Source: Melaminivora suipulveris (GTDB lineage Bacteria; Pseudomonadota; Gammaproteobacteria; Burkholderiales; Burkholderiaceae_C). From it: a stretch of 64,000 nt of DNA. Of the stretch, positions 15,776 to 25,050 are shown piece by piece; position 1 is the stretch's first letter, and the number at the start of each line of letters is the position of its first letter. The position numbers were made by a program, and so were the translations under genes. The notes beneath the pieces are model-generated. The model was given only the letters and a program-made list of their open reading frames with translations, ran no database searches and was not told where the DNA came from. The stretch is taken from the NCBI RefSeq assembly GCF_003008575.1, contig NZ_CP027667.1, forward strand, positions 1,430,501 through 1,494,500. The letters are read 5' to 3'.

Positions 15776-16588
15776 TTACTGCACCAGGGGCGAGGTGGCC
15801 TCGTCAAGATCGACGCCGCGCACCTCGGCCTCGGCCGCCAGCAGCTGCAGGCACTGGCGCAGCGCCGTGACCCAGGACTGCTGGCGCAGCGCCAGCTGCA
15901 CGGCGCCGCGCACCGACTCGTACGGCTCCTCGACGCCGGGATCGCGCTCCAGCACTTCGACCACATGCAGGCCGAAGCGGCTGTGCACCAGGCGCGGCAG
16001 CACGCCGATCTCGGCGCGGCCGAAGATCTCCTGCGCCATCTCGGGCGCGAATTCCTCGGCCGTCAGCCAGCCCAGCTCGCCGCCCTGCGCGCCGGTGGGG
16101 CAGTTGGACAGCTCGCGCGCGGCGCGGGCAAAGGCGTCCTCGGCGCTGCTGCCGTCGTGGCAGCGCACGTCCAGCAGGCAGGTCTCGGCGCGCGAGCGCA
16201 GCGCACCCACGTCGACGCCCGGTGTCACGCCGAACAGGATGTGGCGCGCGTGCACGCGTTCGCCGCGCCGGTAGCGGGCGGTGTGCGCGGCGTGGTGGCG
16301 CCGGCAGGCCTCTTCGGTCGGCTCGGGCACGTTCAGGTTGGCCTCCAGCCAGCGCTCGATGGCCTCGCTGGCGGCTTCGCTGATGGCGCCGGCCTGCGGC
16401 GCGGGGTCGTCGTGGGACAGCAGCCCGTCCCGTTGCGCGGCCTGGCGCAGCAGCTCGGTGCAGGCGCGCTGGCGCAGCTCCTCGGTGCTGATGTGCTCGT
16501 CCGCGGCGAGCAGGGCCACGCCGTTGATGCTGGCTTCAAGGGTGTGCGTAGTGGTGGAGGCTGTCATGGCAGGATCGTAGGCTGGCAT
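15776..16588 (-). CDS. Parvulin-type peptidylprolyl isomerase at the end of the nar operon
   Basis: A 270-residue protein with a C-terminal rotamase (parvulin) domain (about residues 110-215: HARHILFGV, GGELGWL, SRFGLHVVEVLERDPG) behind a helical N-terminal region resembling NifM-type isomerases. No signal peptide is seen, so it probably works in the cytoplasm. It starts 4 bases after the narI stop, which points to a role in folding or maturation of nitrate reductase. Either Met at 16588 or 16567 could be the start; neither has a strong ribosome-binding site and coupling to narI favours 16588. Confidence 0.8.
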   Translation of the reverse strand: MPAYDPAMTASTTTHTLEASINGVALLAADEHISTEELRQRACTELLRQAAQRDGLLSHDDPAPQAGAISEAASEAIERWLEANLNVPEPTEEACRRHHAAHTARYRRGERVHARHILFGVTPGVDVGALRSRAETCLLDVRCHDGSSAEDAFARAARELSNCPTGAQGGELGWLTAEEFAPEMAQEIFGRAEIGVLPRLVHSRFGLHVVEVLERDPGVEEPYESVRGAVQLALRQQSWVTALRQCLQLLAAEAEVRGVDLDEATSPLVQ

Positions 16589-16592
16589 GCGA

Positions 16593-17372
16593 TCACCGTA
16601 CGGCGCGCGGGTTCTCGATGGCGTCGGCCACCACGGGCGAGGGCACGGCGCTGGCCTGGCCCGGCAGATTCTGGCCAGCGGGTACGTTCAGGCGGCGGGC
16701 ACGCACCACCTGGTAGGGGCGCAACAGGTAGAACACCGATGCGAAGCCGCTCCACACGTGCACCAGCCGGCTGAAGGGGAACAGCAGGAAGATGGTCACG
16801 CCCAGCACGATGTGCACCTGGAACGTCCAGTGCAGCGCGGCCACGGCCGTGGCGTCCACCGGGCGCAGGGTGACGATGCGCTGCGCCCAGTCGGCCAGGA
16901 TCAGCATGGCGCTGCCGTCGGTGTGCTGCAGCGACTGCGGCAGCGTCAAGAGGCCCAGCGACAACTGGATCCACAGCACCACCAGCACGGCGATGTCGGT
17001 GGGGTGGCTGGTGTAGCGGATGCGCGGGTCCGTGAGGCGGCGCACCAGCAGCATGGTCAGGCCCACGAAGCACACCGCCCCGGCCACGCCGCCGGCGGTG
17101 ACGGCCAGCATTTGCTTGGTCGAGGCGCTCATGAAGATGCCGTACAGGCTGTGCGGCGTGAACAGGCCGACCATGTGCCCGAAGAACAGGAACAGGATGC
17201 CGAAGTGGAACAGGTTGCTGCCCCAGCGCAGCAGGCCCGTGCGCAGCATCTGCGAGGAGTCGCTCTTCCAGCTGTACTGGTTCTGGTCGAAGCGGATCAG
17301 GCTGCCCACCACGAAGACGACGAAGCACACGTAGGGGTAGACCTGAAAGAGGAAGCGATATACCGAGTCCAT
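16593..17372 (-). CDS. narI: Respiratory nitrate reductase gamma subunit NarI (cytochrome b)
   Basis: A 259-residue membrane cytochrome b that oxidises quinol and passes electrons to NarH. Five membrane segments are visible and the four haem ligands stand at the classic positions His56, His66, His187 and His205. The C-terminal cytoplasmic tail is Pro/Ala-rich and a little longer than in E. coli. The gene starts 4 bases after the narJ stop and is followed 4 bases later by the prolyl isomerase gene. Confidence 0.97.
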   Translation of the reverse strand: MDSVYRFLFQVYPYVCFVVFVVGSLIRFDQNQYSWKSDSSQMLRTGLLRWGSNLFHFGILFLFFGHMVGLFTPHSLYGIFMSASTKQMLAVTAGGVAGAVCFVGLTMLLVRRLTDPRIRYTSHPTDIAVLVVLWIQLSLGLLTLPQSLQHTDGSAMLILADWAQRIVTLRPVDATAVAALHWTFQVHIVLGVTIFLLFPFSRLVHVWSGFASVFYLLRPYQVVRARRLNVPAGQNLPGQASAVPSPVVADAIENPRAVR

Positions 17373-17376
17373 GGCG

Positions 17377-18102
17377 TCAGGCTCCTTGGGATGAAGTGGG
17401 GTTCTTGCGCATGATGTGGATGGGCTGGGGCTGGCCGGGGCGCGCCTGGCCGGCGGACGAGCAGCCATCAAAAGCCGCCGGTTCCTGCCAGCTCTCGTCG
17501 ATGGGCGGCTCCTCGGGCACTTCGCGATCCGTCTGCGGCTTGTGGCCTGCCAGGTCCAGCAGCGCAGCCAGCGCGGCGGCATACGGGCTGGCGCGCTGCA
17601 CCAGGGCCGCGTGCACGGCGTCCAGCAGGTGCGCCATCTCGCCCAGGAAGCCCTTGGCCTCGCGCGGCGGCTGGGTGGAGACGAACTCCAGCACCGCCGG
17701 CAGATAGTCGGGCAGCTCGTCCTCGACCAGCAGCAGGCCGGCACGGGCATAGGTCTCGCCCAGGTCGATCATGGCCGGGCCGCGGTCGCGCGAATCGCCG
17801 TGCACGTGCTCGAACAGGTACAGCGAAGTGGCGCGGCCCCGGTCGAACAGCTCGACGTACTCGGTCTCGGCGTTCAGAGGCTCACTGTCCTGCAGATGCT
17901 GGATCAGCGCGGCGACGCCGGCGCGGCGCCGCGCACCGAGCACGCCATCGGCAGCCAACAGCGCCTCGAACTCGTACAGGTGCCGGCGCAGCGCGGCATC
18001 GGGGTAGCCCAGCAGCGCGCCCAGCACGCGCAGCGTCACGGCGCCGGGGTGGCGGCCGGCGACGCGTTGCGTCACAGGGGTGTTGTCAACAGCCTGCTGC
18101 AT
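17377..18102 (-). CDS. narJ: Nitrate reductase assembly chaperone NarJ (delta subunit)
   Basis: A 241-residue cytoplasmic chaperone required for inserting the molybdenum cofactor into NarG and for attaching NarGH to NarI. It shows the TorD/NarJ pattern (LRVLGALLGYPDAALR, FLGEMAHLLDAVHAAL) and the acidic helical core, followed by a Pro-rich tail. It starts 2 bases after the narH stop, indicating translational coupling, and ends 4 bases before narI. Confidence 0.95.
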   Translation of the reverse strand: MQQAVDNTPVTQRVAGRHPGAVTLRVLGALLGYPDAALRRHLYEFEALLAADGVLGARRRAGVAALIQHLQDSEPLNAETEYVELFDRGRATSLYLFEHVHGDSRDRGPAMIDLGETYARAGLLLVEDELPDYLPAVLEFVSTQPPREAKGFLGEMAHLLDAVHAALVQRASPYAAALAALLDLAGHKPQTDREVPEEPPIDESWQEPAAFDGCSSAGQARPGQPQPIHIMRKNPTSSQGA

Positions 18103-18104
18103 GC

Positions 18105-19628
18105 TCACACCTCCGCCTTGATGGGAATGGTGCGCTTCTTCTCCTGGCCGAACAGGCTGACGTTGGACACACCGTCCGAGCAGCCGTTGCCGAAGGTGAA
18201 GCCGCAGCCGCCGCGCACGTTGAAGGCGTTTTCCGCGTATTCGCGGTGCGTGGTGGGGATGACGAAGCGGTCCTCGTAGTTGGCAATCGCCATGATCTGG
18301 TACATGTCCTCGGCCTCGGCCTGGCTCATGCCGACCTGTTGCAGCACACTGGTGTCCACCCGCCGCTCGACGTGCTTGGCGCGCTGGTAGGCGCGCATGG
18401 CCAGCATGCGTTCCAGAGCGCGCACCACGGGAGCAGTGTCGCCAGCGGTGAGCATGTTGGCCAGGTACTTGACCGGGATGCGCAACTGATTCACGTCCGG
18501 GATCTGGCCGTTCACACCCAGGTGCCCGGCGTTGGCGGCCGAGCTGATGGGCGACAGCGGCGGCACGTACCAGACCATGGGCAGCGTGCGGTACTCGGGG
18601 TGCAGCGGCAGGGCCACCTTCCAGTCCACGGCCATCTTGTACACGGGGCTCTTGCGCGCGGCCTCCATCCACTTGTCGGGGATGCCGTCGATCTTCGCCT
18701 GGGCGATGACTGCCGGATCATGCGGGTCCAGAAAGATATCCAGTTGCGCTGGATACAGGTCGCGGTCGCGCTCGACGCTGGCCGCTTCCTGGATACGGTC
18801 GGCGTCGTACAGCAGCACGCCCAGGTAGCGGATGCGGCCCACGCAGGTCTCCGAGCACACGGTGGGCTGGCCGGCCTCGATGCGCGGGTAGCAGAAGATG
18901 CACTTCTCGGCCTTGCCGCTCTTCCAGTTGTAGTAGATCTTCTTGTAGGGGCAGCCCGAGACGCACATGCGCCAGCCGCGGCACTTGTCCTGGTCGATCA
19001 GGACGATGCCGTCTTCCTCGCGCTTGTAGATCGAGCCCGACGGGCACGATGCCACGCAGGTCGGGTTCAGGCAGTGCTCGCACAGGCGCGGCAGGTACAT
19101 CATGAAGGTGTTTTCGAACTGGCCGTACATCTCTTTTTGGATGTCGTCGAAGTTCTTGTCCTTGCTGCGCTTTTCGAACTCGCCGCCCAGGATTTCCTCC
19201 CAGTTCGGGCCCCAGACGATCTTGTCCATCTGCTTGCCGGTGATGAGGCTGCGCGGCTTGGCCGTGGGCGAGGTGCTCATCTCGGGCGCCGACTGCAGAT
19301 GCGCGTAGTCGAACGTGAAGGGCTCGTAGTAGTCGTCGATCTCCGGCAGGTTCGGGTTGGCGAAGATGCGCATGAGCAGCTTCCACTTCGCGCCCTGGCG
19401 CGGAATGATGGAGCCGTCGGGGCGACGCACCCAGCCGCCGTTCCAGCGGTCCTGGTTCTCCCACTCCTTGGGGTAGCCGATGCCGGGCTTGGTCTCGACA
19501 TTGTTGAACCAGGCGTACTCCATGCCGGGACGGCTGGTCCAGACGTTCTTGCAGGTGACGGAACAGGTGTGGCAGCCGATGCACTTGTCCAGGTTCAGCA
19601 CCATGCCGATTTGGGCGCGAATTTTCAT
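18105..19628 (-). CDS. narH: Respiratory nitrate reductase beta subunit NarH (iron-sulfur)
   Basis: A 507-residue electron-transfer subunit carrying three [4Fe-4S] clusters and one [3Fe-4S] cluster between NarI haems and the NarG catalytic site. All four cysteine groups are visible: CIGCHTCSVTC at residues 16-26, CEHCLNPTCVASCPSG, CRGWRMCVSGCP (the Trp in the second position marks the [3Fe-4S] site) and CIFCYPRIEAGQPTVCSETC. Length matches the family. The gap to narG is 73 bases and contains two hairpins; narJ follows 2 bases after. Confidence 0.97.
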   Translation of the reverse strand: MKIRAQIGMVLNLDKCIGCHTCSVTCKNVWTSRPGMEYAWFNNVETKPGIGYPKEWENQDRWNGGWVRRPDGSIIPRQGAKWKLLMRIFANPNLPEIDDYYEPFTFDYAHLQSAPEMSTSPTAKPRSLITGKQMDKIVWGPNWEEILGGEFEKRSKDKNFDDIQKEMYGQFENTFMMYLPRLCEHCLNPTCVASCPSGSIYKREEDGIVLIDQDKCRGWRMCVSGCPYKKIYYNWKSGKAEKCIFCYPRIEAGQPTVCSETCVGRIRYLGVLLYDADRIQEAASVERDRDLYPAQLDIFLDPHDPAVIAQAKIDGIPDKWMEAARKSPVYKMAVDWKVALPLHPEYRTLPMVWYVPPLSPISSAANAGHLGVNGQIPDVNQLRIPVKYLANMLTAGDTAPVVRALERMLAMRAYQRAKHVERRVDTSVLQQVGMSQAEAEDMYQIMAIANYEDRFVIPTTHREYAENAFNVRGGCGFTFGNGCSDGVSNVSLFGQEKKRTIPIKAEV

Positions 19629-19631
19629 GCT

Positions 19632-19690
19632 GCCTCCTGCCGGGCCGCCTCAAAGGAGGCACGCCCCCGCTGGGGGCAGCGAACGAATGT
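19632..19690 (-). repeat. Two small hairpins between narG and narH
   Basis: The gap between narG and narH holds GCCTC/GAGGC (19647-19660, 4-base loop) and a perfect GCCCCC/GGGGGC stem with a 3-base loop (19663-19677). There is no T-run after either on the minus strand, so they are not ordinary terminators. They could slow RNA decay or cause partial attenuation after narG, or be a third dispersed repeat. Confidence 0.55.
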
Positions 19691-19701
19691 GAGTGTGGGG
19701 G

Positions 19702-22700
19702 TCATGCAGTTTCTCCTTGTGCCAGCGTGGGCTGGATGAGCTGGTCTGCCACCGGGGTGTCGAGCCAGTCGACCTTGTTCATCTTGCGCAGCACGATGAA
19801 CTCGTCGCGGTTGGTGCCGATGGTTCCGTAGTAGTTGAAGCCGTAGCTGAACTGGGCGTAGCCGCCGATCATGTGCGTGGGCTTCAAGACCACCCGCGTG
19901 ACCGAGTTGTGAATGCCGCCGCGCACGCGGGTCATCTCCGAGCCGGGGGTGTTCACGATCTTTTCCTGCGCGTGGTACATCATGACCATGCCCGGCTTCA
20001 CGCGCTGGCTGACCACCGCGCGGGCGGTAAGCGCGCCGTTGACGTTGAACAGCTCGATCCAGTCGTTGTCCTCGATGCCGGCGCGTTTCGCGTCCTCCTC
20101 GCTGACCCAGACGATGGGCCCGCCGCGGCTCAGGGTGAGCATCAGCAGGTTGTCGGTGTACGTCGAGTGGATGCCCCACTTCTGGTGCGGCGTGATGAAG
20201 TTCAGCTGGATCTCGGGGTTGCCGTTGGGCTTTCTGCCCATGACCTCCGCCGTGGCCTTCAGATCGACCGGCGGGCGGTAGCTGGAAAAACCCTCGCCGA
20301 AGGCGATCATCCACGGGTGGTCCATGTAGAACTGCTGGCGCCCGGTGAGGGTGCGCCATGGGATCAGCTCGTGCACGTTGGTGTAGCCGGCGTTGTAGCT
20401 CACCGTCTCGCTCTCGATACCGCTCCAGGTGGGCGAGCTGATGATCTTGCGCGGCTGCGCCTGGATGTCGCGGAAGCGGATTTTTTCGTCCTCGCGGTGG
20501 ATGGCCAGATGCGTGTGGTCGCGCCCGGTCTGCTTTGACAGCGATTCCCAGGCCTTCACCGCCACGTGGCCGTTGGTCTCGGGCGCCATGTGCAGCACCA
20601 CTTCGCAGGCGTCGATGTCGCTCTCGATCCTGGGCATGCCCTGACTCACGCCCGGTTCCTGCACCACGCCGTTGAGCTGGCCCAGCTGCGTGACCTCCAG
20701 CTTGGTATCCCAGTTGATGCCCTTGCCGCCATTGCCCAGCTTGTCCATCAGCGGCCCCAGGGCGGTGAAGCGCTTGTAGACGTTGGGGTAATCGCGCTCG
20801 ACCACCGTCATCTGCGGTCCGGTCTTGCCGGGGACCAGGTCGCACTCGCCGCGCGTCCAGTCGGCCACGCCGAAGGGCTGCGCCAGCTCCTGGGGCGAGT
20901 CGTGCATCAGGGGAGTCAGCACCAGTTCGCGCTCCACGCCCAGCTGGCCGGGGCACAGCTCGCTGAACTTCTTGGCAAAGCCCTTGTAGATGTCCCAGTC
21001 GCTGCGCGCCTCCCAGGCCGGGTCCACGGCGGTGGACAGCGGGTGGATGAAGGGGTGCATGTCGCTGGTGTTCAGGTCGTTCTTCTCGTACCAGGTGGCC
21101 GTGGGCAGCACGATGTCCGAGTACAGGCAGGTGGTGCTCATGCGGAAGTCCAGCGTGACCACCAGGTCCAGCTTGCCCTCGGGCGCCTTGTCATGCCAGA
21201 CGACCTCTTGCGGCTTGGCCTCCTGCGGCCCCAGGTCCTTGCCCTGCACGCCGTTGCCGGTGCCCAGCAGGTGCTTGAGGAAGTACTCGTGCCCCTTGCC
21301 CGAGCTGCCCAGGATGTTGGAGCGCCACACGAACATGTTGCGTGGCCAGTTGTCCGGGTGGTCGGGGTCGGTGCAGCTCATCTTCAGGCTGCCGGATTGG
21401 AGGCCCTGGACGGCGTAGTCCTTCGGGTCCTGGCCGGCGGCCTGCGCGTCGCGCACCACTTGCAGCGGGTTGGTCTTGAGCTGCGGGGCGGTGGGCAGCC
21501 AGCCCATGCGCTCGGCGCGCACGTTGTAGTCGATCATGCTGCCGCCGTACTCGCTCTTGTCGGCCAGCGGCGAGAGCACTTCCTCCACGCCGATCTTCTC
21601 GTAGCGCCACTGGTCGGTGTGGGCGTAGAAGAAACTGGTGGAGTTCTGCTGGCGAGGCGGGCGGATCCAGTCCAGCGCGAAGGCCAGCAGCGTCCAGCCG
21701 GTCTGCGGGCGCAGCTTTTCCTGGCCCACGTAGTGCGACCAGCCGCCGCCGCTCTTGCCGATGCAACCGCACATCATCAGCATGTTGATGACGCCGCGGT
21801 AGTTCATGTCGCAGTGGTACCAGTGGTTCATCGCCGCGCCGATGATGACCATGGAGCGGCCCTCGGTGTCGTGCGCGTTCTGGCCGAACTCGCGCGCCAC
21901 GGTGATGACCTGGTCGCGCGGCGTGCCGGTGATTTGCTCCTGCCAGGCGGGCGTGTAGGGGTGGTTGTCGTCGAAGCTTTTCGCCGCGAATTCGCCCTCC
22001 AGGCCGCGTGCCACGCCGTAGTTGGCGACCTGCAGGTCGAACACCGTGGCCACGAGGGTGCTGCCGCCGGCGAGCTCCAGACGCTGCACCGGCACGGTGC
22101 GCACCAGGACGTCGGACTGCGGGTTGCTGGGGAAGTGTTCGGAGGCGATGCCGCCGAAGTACGGAAAGCCCACGCGCGCCGTCTCGGGCTTGGCAGCCTC
22201 GTCCTCCAGCAGCGACAGGCGCAGGCGAACCTCGCTGCCGTCGTCGGCGTTCTTTTGCTCCAGGTTCCACTGGCCCTTGTCGGCGCGCCCGTCCGGGCCC
22301 CAGCGGAAGCCGATGGCCCCCTGCGGCACGACCACGGCGCCACTGTCATCCAGTGCCACGGTCTTCCACTCGGGGTTGTTGGCCTGACCCCCGGCGTCGC
22401 CCAAATCGCTGGCACGCACGTAACGATCGGGCACCAGCACCGTCTCGCCCGAATCCAGCACCTTTTCCTTGAGCGTCACCAGCATCGGCATGTCGGTGTA
22501 GCGGCGCACGTAGTCGTCGAAGTAGGCGCTCCTCTCACCGTTGTCGGGGAAGTAGAACTCCTTGAGGATGACGTGGCCCATGGCCATGGCCATGGCCGCG
22601 TCGGTGCCCTGCTTGGGGTGCAGCCAGATGTCGGACAGCTTGGCGACCTCGGAGAAGTCGGGCGTCACGGCCACGGTCTTGGTGCCCTTGTAGCGCACCT

Positions 22701-23505
22701 CGGTGAAGAAGTGCGCGTCCGGCGTGCGCGTCTGCGGCACGTTGGAGCCCCAGGCGATGATGTAGCTGGAGTTGTACCAGTCGGCGCTCTCGGGCACGTC
22801 GGTCTGTTCGCCCCAGACCTGCGGGCTGGATGGCGGCAGGTCGCAGTACCAGTCATAAAAGCTCATGCACACGCCGCCGATCAGCGACAGATACCGCGTG
22901 CCGGCCGCGTAGCTGATCATGGACATGGCCGGAATGGGCGAGAAGCCGATGATCCGGTCCGGCCCGTGGCGCTTGATGGTGTGGATGTTGGAGGCAGCGA
23001 CGATCTCGTTGACCTCGTCCCAGCTGGAGCGCGCAAAGCCGCCCATGCCGCGCACCTTCTGGTATTCGCTGCGCTTGGCGTCGTCGCTGACGATGCTGGC
23101 CCAGGCCTCCACCGGCCCCATGGTCTGACGCGCGGTGCGCCACAGGCGCAGCAGGCGCGCGCGCACCATGGGGTACTTCACGCGGTTGGCGCTGTACAGG
23201 TACCAGCTGTAGCTGGCGCCGCGCGAGCAGCCGCGCGGCTCGTGGTTGGGCATGTCCCAGCGCGTGCGCGGGTAGTCGGTCTGCTGGGTTTCCCAGGTGA
23301 CGATGCCGCCCTTCACATACACCTTCCACGAGCACGAGCCGGTGCAGTTCACGCCGTGCGTGGAGCGCACGACCTTGTCGTGCGCCCAGCGGTTGCGGTA
23401 GGCGTCCTCCCAGGTGCGGTCTTCGCCCGTGACCTGGCCGTGCCCGCCGGCAAAGGTTTCGCGCGGTTGCGAGAAATAGGTGAGACGGTCGAGGAAGTGA
23501 CTCAT
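19702..23505 (-). CDS. narG: Respiratory nitrate reductase alpha subunit NarG (catalytic)
   Basis: The 1267-residue molybdo-bis(MGD) subunit reducing nitrate to nitrite at the cytoplasmic face of the membrane. His50, Cys54, Cys58 and Cys93 bind the FS0 [4Fe-4S] cluster, and the molybdenum ligand Asp222 sits in SFYDWYCDLP, the same numbering as in E. coli NarG. Other blocks include NVPQTRTPDAHF and GGGWSHYVGQEK. AAGGAG lies 5 bases before the ATG at 23505; a longer upstream frame is rejected. The gene is intact, 65 bases downstream of narK2. Confidence 0.98.
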   Translation of the reverse strand: MSHFLDRLTYFSQPRETFAGGHGQVTGEDRTWEDAYRNRWAHDKVVRSTHGVNCTGSCSWKVYVKGGIVTWETQQTDYPRTRWDMPNHEPRGCSRGASYSWYLYSANRVKYPMVRARLLRLWRTARQTMGPVEAWASIVSDDAKRSEYQKVRGMGGFARSSWDEVNEIVAASNIHTIKRHGPDRIIGFSPIPAMSMISYAAGTRYLSLIGGVCMSFYDWYCDLPPSSPQVWGEQTDVPESADWYNSSYIIAWGSNVPQTRTPDAHFFTEVRYKGTKTVAVTPDFSEVAKLSDIWLHPKQGTDAAMAMAMGHVILKEFYFPDNGERSAYFDDYVRRYTDMPMLVTLKEKVLDSGETVLVPDRYVRASDLGDAGGQANNPEWKTVALDDSGAVVVPQGAIGFRWGPDGRADKGQWNLEQKNADDGSEVRLRLSLLEDEAAKPETARVGFPYFGGIASEHFPSNPQSDVLVRTVPVQRLELAGGSTLVATVFDLQVANYGVARGLEGEFAAKSFDDNHPYTPAWQEQITGTPRDQVITVAREFGQNAHDTEGRSMVIIGAAMNHWYHCDMNYRGVINMLMMCGCIGKSGGGWSHYVGQEKLRPQTGWTLLAFALDWIRPPRQQNSTSFFYAHTDQWRYEKIGVEEVLSPLADKSEYGGSMIDYNVRAERMGWLPTAPQLKTNPLQVVRDAQAAGQDPKDYAVQGLQSGSLKMSCTDPDHPDNWPRNMFVWRSNILGSSGKGHEYFLKHLLGTGNGVQGKDLGPQEAKPQEVVWHDKAPEGKLDLVVTLDFRMSTTCLYSDIVLPTATWYEKNDLNTSDMHPFIHPLSTAVDPAWEARSDWDIYKGFAKKFSELCPGQLGVERELVLTPLMHDSPQELAQPFGVADWTRGECDLVPGKTGPQMTVVERDYPNVYKRFTALGPLMDKLGNGGKGINWDTKLEVTQLGQLNGVVQEPGVSQGMPRIESDIDACEVVLHMAPETNGHVAVKAWESLSKQTGRDHTHLAIHREDEKIRFRDIQAQPRKIISSPTWSGIESETVSYNAGYTNVHELIPWRTLTGRQQFYMDHPWMIAFGEGFSSYRPPVDLKATAEVMGRKPNGNPEIQLNFITPHQKWGIHSTYTDNLLMLTLSRGGPIVWVSEEDAKRAGIEDNDWIELFNVNGALTARAVVSQRVKPGMVMMYHAQEKIVNTPGSEMTRVRGGIHNSVTRVVLKPTHMIGGYAQFSYGFNYYGTIGTNRDEFIVLRKMNKVDWLDTPVADQLIQPTLAQGETA

Positions 23506-23570
23506 CGTGGCTCCTTGGATGGAATGTTGGTGAGGGGCTGGCGCCGTGGTGTTGCGTACATGGGGCGGGG

Positions 23571-25019
23571 TCAGACAGGCATCTCGGCGTTCCTGCGGGC
23601 GTAATACCACCAGGTAACGACGATGCACAGGGCGTAGAAGATCGAGAAGATCCACAGCGCCAGCTCAGGCCCGCCGGTGGCGGCGATCGAGCTGCCGTAG
23701 CTCTTGGGGATGAAAAAGCCTCCGTAGGCGCCCAGCGCGCCGGCAAAGCCCAGGGCGGCGGCGCCCTCGGTGTTGCCTTCCTTGATGGCGGCGGCGCGGG
23801 CCGCTTCGTCGGCGCTCGGGGCTTCGCGCAGTTTCAGCTTCAGGAAGATCGCCGGGATCATGCTGAAGGTGGAACCGTTGCCGATGCCGGTGGTGAAAAA
23901 CAGCACCAGGAACATCAAAAAGAAGCCCATGAAGCTGCCCTCCTGGGGGCCGAAGGGCATGACGTGTCCGCCCGTGCCCTTGGGCAGGAAGTACAGCACG
24001 CCCAGCACCGCCAGCGCCATGGCCAGGAAGTTCCACAGCGTCACGCGTGCGCCGCCGAGCTTGTCGGCCAGCCAGCCGCCGAAGGGCCGGATCACGGCGC
24101 CCACCAGCGGGCCCAGCCAGGCGTAGGCCAGCGGGTTGATGGCCGGGAACTGGCTCTTCATCAGCAGCGGAAAGCCCGCGGCAAAGCCGATGAACGAGCC
24201 GAAGGTGCCCAGGTACAGCAGGCACATGATCCAGTTGTGCTTGCGCCGAAAGATCGCGGCCTGGGCGGCGAAGCTGGCGCGGGCATCGGCGATGTCGTGC
24301 ATGCCGAACCAGGCGGCGATCGACACCACCGCGATCCACGGCACCCAGATGAAGGCGGCGTTTTGCGCCCACACCAGCTGCTGCGTGCCGTTGCGCATCA
24401 TGCTCTGCGGCTCGCCGCCGAAAATGCCGAAGATGCCCAGGGTGATGACCAGCGGGCTCAGGAACTGCACCACCGACACGCCCAGGTTGCCAAGGCCCGC
24501 GTTCACGCCCAGCGCCGAGCCCTTGCGCTCCTTCGGAAAGAAGAAGCTGATGTTGGCCATGCTGGAGCTGAAGTTGCCCCCGCCCAGGCCGCACAAGAGT
24601 GCCAGGATCAGCATCGTCGGGTAGCTGGTGGTGGGGTCCTGCACCGCCATGCCGATGCCAATCGCCGGGATCAGGAGCGACGCGGTGGACAGCGCCGTGA
24701 AGCGCCGCCCGCCGAAGATCGGCACCATGAACGAATAAAAAATGCGCAGCGTGGCGCCCGACAGGGCCGGCGCCGCCGCCAGCCAGAACAGCTGGTTGGT
24801 CGAGTACTTGAAGCCCAGGTTGGGCAGGTTCACGGCGACCACGCTCCAGACCTGCCAGATGGCGAAGGCCACGAACAGGGCCGGCACCGAGATCCACAGG
24901 TTGAGCTTGGCGACGGCCTCGCCCTCGCGCTCCCAGAACTGCTTGTCCTCGGGCGTCCACAGGGTCAGGAGCCGGCCCTTGCGCGCGGCGCCGGGCGATG
25001 CGTTGGGGATGGAAGACAT
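23571..25019 (-). CDS. narK2: NarK2-type nitrate/nitrite transporter (MFS)
   Basis: A 482-residue major facilitator with twelve membrane segments. The N-terminal domain resembles E. coli NarK/NarU (LTLWTPEDKQFWEREG), and the two nitrate signature motifs are present (GLGGGNFSSSMANISFFFP and GFAGALGAYGGFFIP). This type is the nitrate/nitrite antiporter that brings nitrate in and exports the nitrite made by NarG. It lies 31 bases downstream of narK1 and upstream of narG in one operon. The long loop before the last two segments is charged. Confidence 0.93.
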   Translation of the reverse strand: MSSIPNASPGAARKGRLLTLWTPEDKQFWEREGEAVAKLNLWISVPALFVAFAIWQVWSVVAVNLPNLGFKYSTNQLFWLAAAPALSGATLRIFYSFMVPIFGGRRFTALSTASLLIPAIGIGMAVQDPTTSYPTMLILALLCGLGGGNFSSSMANISFFFPKERKGSALGVNAGLGNLGVSVVQFLSPLVITLGIFGIFGGEPQSMMRNGTQQLVWAQNAAFIWVPWIAVVSIAAWFGMHDIADARASFAAQAAIFRRKHNWIMCLLYLGTFGSFIGFAAGFPLLMKSQFPAINPLAYAWLGPLVGAVIRPFGGWLADKLGGARVTLWNFLAMALAVLGVLYFLPKGTGGHVMPFGPQEGSFMGFFLMFLVLFFTTGIGNGSTFSMIPAIFLKLKLREAPSADEAARAAAIKEGNTEGAAALGFAGALGAYGGFFIPKSYGSSIAATGGPELALWIFSIFYALCIVVTWWYYARRNAEMPV

Positions 25020-25050
25020 GTGGGTCTCCGTTGGGTTCGAAACGTTCGGT

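Noticed and set aside
20566..23604. Open frame of over 1000 codons antisense to narG
   Set aside because: It mirrors the narG codon pattern in GC-rich DNA, has a low-complexity His/Val/Ala/Gly-rich translation and matches no family. The same holds for long frames opposite narH, pilT-pilU and the M20 gene.
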